NCBI RefSeq assembly: GCF_001544695.2
Contig: NZ_FCOM02000037.1
Location: 17,323-81,322 of the forward strand
Source of the DNA: Caballeronia arvi
GTDB taxonomy: Bacteria; Pseudomonadota; Gammaproteobacteria; Burkholderiales; Burkholderiaceae
Length of the DNA: 64,000 nt
Direction of reading: 5' to 3'
Below the pieces are notes generated by a model, which did not search any database, was not told the DNA's origin, and saw nothing but the letters and a program-made list of their open reading frames with translations. Below, in pieces: positions 8,258-15,041 of the stretch. Within the stretch, counting starts at the first letter, position 1; every line of letters starts with the position of its first letter. A program made the position numbers and the translations under genes.

Positions 8258-10198
8258 ATGATCCAAGACAAAGTCGTTACCGCCGATGAGGCCATCGCAT
8301 TGATACGCGATGGCGATGTGGTGAGCTGCTCGGGGTTCGTCGGCATCGGCACGCCTGAGGAACTCATTGCGGCGCTCGAGCGGCGCTTCATCGAAACCGA
8401 AGGACCGCGCGATCTCACGCTCGTTTTTGCGGCGGCGCCCGGCGACGGCAAGGACCGAGGGTTGAATCGGCTTGCTCGTGAAGGACTTGTGCAACGCGCG
8501 ATCGGCGGCCATTGGTCACTGGTGCCCAAGCTTGGAAAGCTGGCGACAGATAACCGCATTCAGGCGTACAACCTTCCGCTTGGCACCATTTCGCACTTAT
8601 ATCGCGATTCGGCGGCTCGTCGCGCGGGAACGCTCACGAAGGTCGGGCTGGGTACGTTCGTCGATCCGCGGCAGAACGGCGGCAAGATCAATGCACGAAC
8701 GACAGAAGACCTCGTGCGAGTGATGGAAATCGATGGCGAAGAGTGGCTGTTCTACAAAGCGTTTCCCATCAACGTCGCGTTGATACGCGGCACGACAGCC
8801 GACGCCGAAGGCAACATCACGATGGAGCGTGAGGCCTTGATGCTCGACGCTCAGGCCGCCGCAATGGCCGCGAGAAATGCCAACGGTCTCGTCATCGCGC
8901 AGGTGGAACGCATTGCCTCAAGTGGCACGCTCGACGCGCGCAACGTGGTCGTGCCTGGCGTTCTCGTCGATTGCGTGGTGCTGGCGCCGCCATCGTCGCA
9001 CAAGCAAACCTATGCGACGGACTACAACGCGGCGTATTCGGGCGAGATCCGCGTTCCCGTGAACAAGATTCCGGCCCTGGCGCTCGATGAAAGAAAGCTC
9101 ATCGCGCGGCGCTGTGCCTTCGAGTTGCCATTGGGCGGCGTGATCAATCTTGGAATCGGCATGCCCGAGGCGGTAGCGGCCGTCGCTGCGGAAGAGCGTG
9201 TGCTCGATCATCTGACCTTGACCGCGGAGCCGGGCGTTATCGGCGGCATGCCGCAAGGTGGACTCGATTTCGGCGCGGGCATCAATACGCAGGCGCTCCT
9301 GCATCAGAACCAGCAGTTCGATTTCTACGACGGCGGCGGACTCGATCTCGCATGCCTCGGCATGGCCGAAATCGATCGCGCCGGGAACGTCAACGTCAGC
9401 CGGTTCGGCCCTCGTCTCGCAGGCTCGGGCGGCTTCATCAACATCAGCCAGAATGCTCGTCGCCTCGTGTTCGCCGGGACATTCACCGCCGGAGGCATGG
9501 CGACCGCCGTGGAGGGTGGCCAGATGTCCATCGTCGCAGAGGGACGAACGCGCAAGTTCGTCGAAGCGGTCGAGCAAATCACGTTCAGCGGCCCGCTCGC
9601 AGCGGCGAAGGGGCAATCGGTTCTCTACGTCACCGAGCGATGCGTCTTCAAACTTCGACCGGAAGGCTTGCAACTGATCGAAGTGGCACCGGGCATCGAC
9701 ATCGAACGGGATGTACTCGCACACATGGCGTTCCGGCCGATCATCGGTGAGGTCGCTTTGATGGACCCGCGCATCTATCGTTCGAAGCCGATGGGTCTGG
9801 CGGGCGTACTACAAGATCTGCAGTTGGCCGATCGCCTCAGCTATGACGCGGACCGCAACATTCTCTTCGCGAACTTCGAAGCGATGGCGATTCGGAGTAC
9901 AGATGATATCGAGTGCGTGCGTCGCGTGTTCGAAGCGCTATGTACGAAGGTCGGCCGGCGGGTGGCGCTGATCGTCAACTACGACGGCTTCCGACTCGAC
10001 GAGTCGCTGGCTGACGCGTACTTCGAAATGGTCGCCGATTTGCAGGCAAAGCATTATTCGACGACCACGCGTTACACCACGAGTGCCTTCATGCGCATGA
10101 AGCTCGGCGAAGCGCTTTCGTCCCGCCAGGCCGCGGCGCATGTTTTTGAAACTCACGCCGAGGCCACTGAGTTTCTCCATGCGCGAGAGCTGGCGTGA
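8258..10198 (+). CDS. Propionate/acetate CoA-transferase-like enzyme with C-terminal extension
   Basis: A 646-residue class I CoA-transferase with both halves fused. The N-terminal part begins with VTADEAIALIRDGDVV and contains GFVGIGTPEELI. The C-terminal half has the active-site motif TAEPGVIGG with Glu at 324, the position of the catalytic Glu in Clostridium propionicum propionate CoA-transferase. Such enzymes move CoA between short acyl or hydroxyacyl groups through a glutamyl-CoA intermediate. The protein is about 120 residues longer than the usual 520-540; the extra C-terminal segment (from about 525) is of unknown role. As last gene of the operon it could activate hydroxy acids to hydroxyacyl-CoA for PhaC. 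That role is inferred. Confidence 0.85.
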   Translation: MIQDKVVTADEAIALIRDGDVVSCSGFVGIGTPEELIAALERRFIETEGPRDLTLVFAAAPGDGKDRGLNRLAREGLVQRAIGGHWSLVPKLGKLATDNRIQAYNLPLGTISHLYRDSAARRAGTLTKVGLGTFVDPRQNGGKINARTTEDLVRVMEIDGEEWLFYKAFPINVALIRGTTADAEGNITMEREALMLDAQAAAMAARNANGLVIAQVERIASSGTLDARNVVVPGVLVDCVVLAPPSSHKQTYATDYNAAYSGEIRVPVNKIPALALDERKLIARRCAFELPLGGVINLGIGMPEAVAAVAAEERVLDHLTLTAEPGVIGGMPQGGLDFGAGINTQALLHQNQQFDFYDGGGLDLACLGMAEIDRAGNVNVSRFGPRLAGSGGFINISQNARRLVFAGTFTAGGMATAVEGGQMSIVAEGRTRKFVEAVEQITFSGPLAAAKGQSVLYVTERCVFKLRPEGLQLIEVAPGIDIERDVLAHMAFRPIIGEVALMDPRIYRSKPMGLAGVLQDLQLADRLSYDADRNILFANFEAMAIRSTDDIECVRRVFEALCTKVGRRVALIVNYDGFRLDESLADAYFEMVADLQAKHYSTTTRYTTSAFMRMKLGEALSSRQAAAHVFETHAEATEFLHARELA

Positions 10199-10222
10199 GA
10201 TTGTCGGCCTCGGTTATCGGTT

Positions 10223-11524
10223 TCAACCGCTCACGCACCGGAACCCGGCGTACGCATACTGATAATGCGCCTGGAACCAGTTGCGGAAGCTCGGCCGCAA
10301 CATACAGGCCGCGGTGCGCGGTGAGCCGCCTTTGATGACGAAGTGCTTGCCATCGAAGAAATTCGCCGAATAGCCGAGATAGAACGGAAACGGCTCGAAG
10401 CCCCGCAACGGGCCGAATTCCGTCGACGTCCATTCCCAGCCATTGCCGAACTGTCCTTCGACGCCGAACTCGCTGCGATTTTCCGGATGCGCCTGCACCG
10501 GCGACGGGTCCCATCGGCGGAAATCGAAATTGCCTTCGGCGATCTGCGGCGTGCCGTGCGCCGCGCGCTGCCATTGCGCTTCCGTCGGCAGCGACTTGCC
10601 CGCCCAGCGCGCATAGGCCTTTGCTTCCGCATGACTCACGTACACGGGCCAGTCGTGCGGTAGCGCGATTTCGTCGAACATCGTGCGCAGTCGCCAAGCG
10701 CCTTGTCCGTCGTCGCCGTCGACGGGAATCCAGAACGCCGGATGCGCGATGCGCTCTTCTTCTTTCCACGCCCAGTCCGCGTCGTCCCAATACGCGGCGT
10801 TCCAGTAGCCGCCCGCATCGATGAAGCGCAGATAGTCGCCGTTCGTGACCATGTAGCGGTCGATCTCGAACGCGGGCACGTCGATGCGCTCCTCGCCGAA
10901 TTCGTTGTCCCAGCCGAACAGACCACTTTCGTGCGTCAGGCCGAGCGTCGCGCTGCCCGCGGGCACGTGCACCGTTTCATGCCGGACCTCGCGATCCGAC
11001 GCGCGCTCCGACAGTGCATCCGATGGTGCAATTTTTCTATCGACCGGCAATTGATGCAGCATGTACGCGAGCGTTTCGGCATGCATCAGACGATGCTCGA
11101 TCGCGACTTCGAGCAGCTTCGCGGGCGATTCATCAGTGGAAAGGGGATTGGCGGCGATCTTGATCGGATCGAAGTGCGCGTCGATGTCGGCGCGGACTTT
11201 GTCCCGGTACGCGTGTATTTCGTCGAGCGTCGGCCAGTCGGAAGGCTGATCGGTCGGCAAGCCGCCGTCCACCGGATCGATGCCGAAGGCGAAAAGCTGG
11301 TCGTAGGCGGGATTCGGGCTTGGCAGGTCGAAGAGACGCTGGTCGAGCAGATTGCGGTCGAAGGCTTCGAGATGCCCGATATAAAACACGACGCGATGCC
11401 GTTCGGCGATCGGCCGGTCGTAAAGATGCTCGCGCTTGACGACGTCAAAGAGCTCGTCCGTGACCCGGCGCGCTTCGGCAAGGCGCTCGAGCAGCGGATG
11501 ACGCAGGGAAGGTTCGCGGTTCAT
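10223..11524 (-). CDS. EgtB-like non-haem iron sulfoxide synthase (DinB_2 plus FGE-sulfatase domains)
   Basis: The chosen start gives 433 residues, with GGAG 11 bases upstream; an in-frame ATG 45 bases earlier would absorb that site. The N-terminal DinB-like bundle supplies a three-histidine iron site: H51 in YIGHLEAF, and H144 and H148 in IEHRLMHAE (HxxxHxE). H51 has the same number as in Mycobacterium EgtB. The C-terminal half is a formylglycine-generating-enzyme fold, with LPTEAQWQRAA, GNGWEWTSTEF and ending RPSFRNWFQ..AGFRC. EgtB joins a thiol to hercynine in ergothioneine synthesis. No EgtD methyltransferase or other pathway gene is in the window, so it may act with distant partners or on another imidazole or thiol. 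Confidence 0.8.
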   Translation of the reverse strand: MNREPSLRHPLLERLAEARRVTDELFDVVKREHLYDRPIAERHRVVFYIGHLEAFDRNLLDQRLFDLPSPNPAYDQLFAFGIDPVDGGLPTDQPSDWPTLDEIHAYRDKVRADIDAHFDPIKIAANPLSTDESPAKLLEVAIEHRLMHAETLAYMLHQLPVDRKIAPSDALSERASDREVRHETVHVPAGSATLGLTHESGLFGWDNEFGEERIDVPAFEIDRYMVTNGDYLRFIDAGGYWNAAYWDDADWAWKEEERIAHPAFWIPVDGDDGQGAWRLRTMFDEIALPHDWPVYVSHAEAKAYARWAGKSLPTEAQWQRAAHGTPQIAEGNFDFRRWDPSPVQAHPENRSEFGVEGQFGNGWEWTSTEFGPLRGFEPFPFYLGYSANFFDGKHFVIKGGSPRTAACMLRPSFRNWFQAHYQYAYAGFRCVSG

Positions 11525-11647
11525 GTCGCCCAATCTCCGTGGCTGGCCAATGGCTTCGCATGCGGCCAAAGCAAGCCGAAACGTCAGCTTTGGCCGAACA
11601 CAAGAGACTAATCCGTAGCGAAGCGCGTGCCAACCGAAATATGGGCG

Positions 11648-11676
11648 GCGATTATTCGCGAGGGCGCAATAATCGC
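11648..11676 (-). terminator. Stem-loop downstream of fnr
   Basis: Perfect 9-bp arms GCGATTATT and AATAATCGC enclose an 11-base loop, 14 bases past the fnr stop on the minus strand. No T-run follows, so it may be an mRNA 3' end structure or an operator for the divergent EgtB-like gene instead. Confidence 0.35.
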
Positions 11677-11689
11677 GAGCGACGTTCCG

Positions 11690-12409
11690 TCAGACGGCGC
11701 GCAGGGCGTCGAAGTCGCGGATGCGGATGAACTTGCCCTGCGCCTCGATGAGCCCCGCCTTGTCAAAGCGCGACAGCGTGCGGCTCACGGTTTCGAGTGT
11801 CATGCCCAGATAGCTGCCCATGTCGTCGCGCGTCATGCGCAGCGTGAATTCGGACGATGCATAGCCGCGCCGCGACAGCCGCGACGACAGATCCAGCAGC
11901 AGCCGTGCAACGCGTTCGTCCGCGCGCAGCATGCCGAGTCGTACAACGTGATTCACCTCCCGGTTCATCGCGTGGCTCATCATGCGATGCAGGCGCCTTT
12001 GCAGCGCGTCCGTTTCGCGGCACATGCGCTCGAACAGCGTGTAGGGCACGACGCACACGGAACTGTCTTCCAGCGCGATGGCGTCGCACGTATGCACGCC
12101 TTCCTCGATGCCTTCGAAGCCGAGCGCATCGCCCGCGAGCAGCAGCCCCGTGACCTGCTCGCGTCCGCCGTTGTGTGTGACGACCGTCTTGATCGACCCG
12201 GAGCGCACGGCGAACAGCGAATCGAAACGGTCGCCGGTGCGAAAGAGCGTTTCGCCGCGCTTGACCCTGCGCGTGGCGGAGATGATGTTCTCGAGCTTCG
12301 CGATGTCGTTCGCGCAGAGGCCTTCGGGCATGCAGAGATGCCGCATCGCACAGGTCGAGCAATGCGCCGAATTGCGTCGCGCGCGAGAAATGTCAGCGGT
12401 GGCCGTCAT
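11690..12409 (-). CDS. fnr: FNR-type oxygen-sensing regulator (Crp/Fnr family)
   Basis: A 239-residue Crp/Fnr protein. The N-terminal cysteine cluster C17-x2-C20-x5-C26 plus C119 in SSVCVVPY matches the four [4Fe-4S] ligands of E. coli FNR (C20, C23, C29, C122). It should therefore sense oxygen directly. The cyclic-nucleotide-like domain spans about 35-150. The winged helix near 185-230 has the recognition helix ETVSRTLSRF, whose E..SR residues read TTGAT half-sites. A universal stress gene lies just upstream in the same direction, a common FNR-regulated partner. It likely controls microaerobic and anaerobic genes genome-wide. Confidence 0.88.
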   Translation of the reverse strand: MTATADISRARRNSAHCSTCAMRHLCMPEGLCANDIAKLENIISATRRVKRGETLFRTGDRFDSLFAVRSGSIKTVVTHNGGREQVTGLLLAGDALGFEGIEEGVHTCDAIALEDSSVCVVPYTLFERMCRETDALQRRLHRMMSHAMNREVNHVVRLGMLRADERVARLLLDLSSRLSRRGYASSEFTLRMTRDDMGSYLGMTLETVSRTLSRFDKAGLIEAQGKFIRIRDFDALRAV

Positions 12410-12424
12410 ATTGGGCCTCGTTTG

Positions 12425-12438
12425 TTGATGAATGACAA
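12425..12438. promoter_or_regulatory. Possible FNR half-site upstream of fnr
   Basis: TTGAT-GAAT-GACAA fits the FNR consensus TTGAT-N4-ATCAA at all five left and three of five right positions. It lies 16 bases before the fnr start, where binding would repress fnr itself. One match by eye, so weak. Confidence 0.3.
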
Positions 12439-12515
12439 AACGATTGTCCCATGGGCCACCGCCCCGGCTGCGTAATAAATTGACGCACCCAGGGGATCGA
12501 GCAAGCTTTTTTACC

Positions 12516-12989
12516 TTATCCGGTTGATTTTTCGGGCGGCGCCCCCGAGGCCGATGGAATCAGCAGCACCGGCAGCGTCGCCTGGCGCAGACACCGCTCG
12601 GCCACGCTGCCCAGAATGAGCCGCTGGAAGCCCTTGCGGCCGTGCGTGCCCATGATGAGCAGGTCGGCGTTGAAGGTGTCCGCAGCCTTGATGATGAGCG
12701 TCGCGACATCGTCGCTGGCGGTGGCTTCGACGGTTACGACTTCGCCGCCGACGCCGCGCGCTTTCATCTGATCGGCGGCGTCGCGGGCGAGCGTCGCGCC
12801 TTGCTCCATCAGGCTCGTATGCAGCGACGAGGGATCGTAGCCGGGCACGTCGAGATACATCGGTGCGGCGTCGACGACGTAATAGGGCTGCACGATCGCC
12901 TGATGCGTGACGGCGAGATCGAGCGCGGCCGCGAACGCGCGCTCGGAAGTCCGGCTGCCGTCGATAGCGACGAGAATGCGTTTGAACAT
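12516..12989 (-). CDS. Universal stress protein, UspA family
   Basis: The start at MFKRILVAIDGS is preferred: it matches the family N-terminus and has GGGGAC upstream. A longer frame to 13127 adds only a basic, unconserved leader. The 157-residue protein has the ATP-binding signature GTHGRKG followed nine residues later by GS (GX2GX9GS), ending LPVLLIP. Such proteins bind ATP and help survival under starvation, oxygen limitation or membrane stress. It is upstream of fnr in the same direction with a 106-base gap, which could hold an independent fnr promoter. Confidence 0.88.
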   Translation of the reverse strand: MFKRILVAIDGSRTSERAFAAALDLAVTHQAIVQPYYVVDAAPMYLDVPGYDPSSLHTSLMEQGATLARDAADQMKARGVGGEVVTVEATASDDVATLIIKAADTFNADLLIMGTHGRKGFQRLILGSVAERCLRQATLPVLLIPSASGAPPEKSTG

Positions 12990-13071
12990 GACGTTTGTCC
13001 CCGTGGAACGATCGATTGAAAGGCGGCGCGCTGTCTCGAATGTCTTTCGCATGATAGAGCGCTGGCGTCGC

Positions 13072-13090
13072 GCCGCAGCGCGGCTTTTTT
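13072..13090 (+). terminator. Short hairpin with six Ts in the usp/exporter intergenic region
   Basis: GCCGC-AGC-GCGGC followed by TTTTTT reads as a small Rho-independent terminator on the plus strand. It stands 117 bases before the DHA2 exporter gene. With no plus-strand gene just upstream, it may be an attenuator of the exporter leader or only chance. Confidence 0.35.
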
Positions 13091-13206
13091 GCGATAAGTC
13101 GATCCAGCGCAAATTCAAGCCGTACAATTCGTGGTTCTCGACATCAGCGCCTGCTTAAATAGCGTCCGCGTTCTTTTTAGCACTTCTCCAGCCTGCCTGC
13201 CCGACC

Positions 13207-14784
13207 GTGACTCAAACGCCGCACGCCTTACCGTTCAGAACCGCTCTTTACGCGATGCTCGGCATCGGTCTCGTCAACATGCTCGTCGCGCTCGATCAGA
13301 CGGTGGTCAGCACCGCGCTGCCGTCGATCGTCGCGGAATTGCACGGTTTCGAGTTTTACGCGTGGATCGCGAGCGCCTATCTGCTCGCATCGGTCGTCAC
13401 GGTGCCGGTGTTCGGGCGGCTCGGCGATTACTTCGGGCGCAAACGCTTCGTGATCGCGGCGGTGATCACGTTCACGGTCGCGTCGGTGTTGTGCGGGCTC
13501 GCGCCGAGCATGCTGTTTCTCGTGCTCGCGCGCGGCTTGCAGGGCATCGGCGGCGGCATGATGGTCGGCACCGCGTTCGCGTCGATTCCCGATCTGTTCC
13601 CCGATCCGCGCACGCGCGTGCGCTGGCAGGTCGTGCTCGCGGCGGCATACGGCATCGGCACGGCGGCGGGGCCGTCGCTCGGCGGCTGGATGAGTCAGCA
13701 CTGGGGCTGGCGCTCGACGTTTCTCGTCAATCTGCCGGTCGGCGCGGCGGCGCTCTACTTCATCTGGCTGCATCTGCCGAACCTGCACCGGCCGCGCGAA
13801 GGTGGCGTGAAGATCGACTGGACGGGCGCGGCGCTCGTCGCGCTGGTGCTCGGCGGCTTTCAGGCGCTGATCGAAGCGCTGCCGCAGGATGGACTCACGA
13901 CGGCGAACATCGCGCTTGGCATCGGCGTGGCGGTGTGCGCGGCGGCGCTCCTGATCTGTGAGCGCCGCGCGACGCATCCGATCATTCCGCTCGATATTTT
14001 CCGCGATGCGCAGATGAACACGCTCTTCACGCTGTCGTTCCTCGCGGGTTTCGTGATGTTCTCGCTGATCTTCTTCGCGCCGCTCCTGCTGCAAGGCGGC
14101 TTCGGGCTTTCGCCGCAGAACGCGGGCCTGCTCGCGACGCCGATCGCGGCGTGCATCGCGCTCGGCAGTTTCATCAACACGCGCATCGTCATTCACATGA
14201 AGAAGCCGGTGAACATTCTGTCGATCGGCTTCACGCTGCTGCTGCTCGCGTCCGTCGCGCTGTCATTCGCGCGCGCCTCGACGCCGCACCTGTGGATCGC
14301 GATTCCGATGGGCGCGACCGGCATCGGCCTCGGTTTCATCCTCAACAATATGAACATCTTCGGACAGGAGATCGCGGGCCGCGAGCGCTTCGGCATCACG
14401 ACGGCGCTGCTGCAGTCGACGCGCATGGTCGGCGGGATGATGGGCACGAGCATCGTCGGGACGATCGTCGCGCATCATTACGCGAGCGTCGTCGGGCGCA
14501 CGGTCAGCGTGCTCGGCGCGCCGGTGTCGGCGCAATGGCTGCCGCGTCTGGCGGATCCGCGCATTCTCGTCGATGAAGCGTTGCGCGACCGCACGCTCGG
14601 CGAACTCTCCGCCGCCGGTCTCGATGCCCCCGCGCTCCTCGACGCGGCGCGCGACGCGCTCGTGCAGTCGATCCACATCGGCGTGATGCTGACGGCCGTC
14701 GCGGCGCTCGTGGCGGCGCTGCTGGTGCGGCGCATCGCGCACATCACGTTCCGCAAGCCGGCGACGCCGGTGCCGAAGCCCTGA
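13207..14784 (+). CDS. DHA2-family drug:proton antiporter (MFS, 14 TM)
   Basis: A 525-residue integral inner-membrane protein with about 14 hydrophobic segments. It has the DHA2 motif LDQTVVSTALPSIVAEL in TM1 and GRLGDYFGRKR (motif A) after TM2, with RGLQGIGGGMM in TM4. The EmrB/QacA group expels hydrophobic drugs and toxic metabolites using the proton gradient. The GTG start gives the expected N-terminus, but no strong ribosome-binding site is visible and an ATG at 13255 is the alternative. It stands alone; no periplasmic adaptor (EmrA) or outer-membrane channel gene adjoins, so it probably works as a single component. Confidence 0.88.
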   Translation: MTQTPHALPFRTALYAMLGIGLVNMLVALDQTVVSTALPSIVAELHGFEFYAWIASAYLLASVVTVPVFGRLGDYFGRKRFVIAAVITFTVASVLCGLAPSMLFLVLARGLQGIGGGMMVGTAFASIPDLFPDPRTRVRWQVVLAAAYGIGTAAGPSLGGWMSQHWGWRSTFLVNLPVGAAALYFIWLHLPNLHRPREGGVKIDWTGAALVALVLGGFQALIEALPQDGLTTANIALGIGVAVCAAALLICERRATHPIIPLDIFRDAQMNTLFTLSFLAGFVMFSLIFFAPLLLQGGFGLSPQNAGLLATPIAACIALGSFINTRIVIHMKKPVNILSIGFTLLLLASVALSFARASTPHLWIAIPMGATGIGLGFILNNMNIFGQEIAGRERFGITTALLQSTRMVGGMMGTSIVGTIVAHHYASVVGRTVSVLGAPVSAQWLPRLADPRILVDEALRDRTLGELSAAGLDAPALLDAARDALVQSIHIGVMLTAVAALVAALLVRRIAHITFRKPATPVPKP

Positions 14785-14795
14785 GAGCGGCGCCT

Positions 14796-14823
14796 TTGAT
14801 AAGCGGTTCGCCCCGACTATAGT
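14796..14823 (+). promoter_or_regulatory. Sigma70-type promoter for the semialdehyde dehydrogenase leader
   Basis: TTGATA (14796-14801), a 16-base spacer and TATAGT (14818-14823) match sigma70 consensus at five of six and four to five of six positions. Transcription would start near 14830, leaving a leader of about 210 bases before the next gene. Confidence 0.55.
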
Positions 14824-14829
14824 TTTTGG

Positions 14830-15030
14830 CGTCACGGCGCCGACCGCGTGGGCCGGCCTTCGCGCCGAGGATTCATACCCCGGGTTCACCCGGTCCCGAC
14901 CGTGCATCGCGTTTGCTTCATCGCCCTCGACGGCGGCCCGCGGCGTTCGCGCGGAACGCTTGCGCGGGCCGCGGGTCACTCGGATTGACGAACGGCCGCA
15001 TCGCGCGCGTCTTTCATCGCCCACAGAAAT
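14830..15030 (+). ncRNA. Structured leader or small RNA candidate
   Basis: The roughly 200 bases between the promoter and the dehydrogenase gene have no credible ORF but fold strongly by eye. A hairpin CCGGG-TTCA-CCCGG sits at 14880-14893. A long stem at 14937-14975 has outer arms CCCGCGGC/GCCGCGGG and inner arms CGCGC/GCGCG around a nine-base loop. I do not recognise a known riboswitch or 6S-type RNA. It could be a cis-regulatory leader of the dehydrogenase or a separate sRNA. Confidence 0.35.
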
Positions 15031-15041
15031 GAGGAGCTGAC

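Noticed and set aside
12990..13127. N-terminal extension of the universal stress protein
   Set aside because: Basic, unconserved leader; MFKRILVAIDGS with an upstream ribosome site is the normal family start.
14880..14975. tRNA-like or 6S-like RNA in the dehydrogenase leader
   Set aside because: GGTTCACCC resembles a T-arm, but no anticodon or acceptor stems fit and no 6S bubble pattern is visible; left as an unassigned structured leader.
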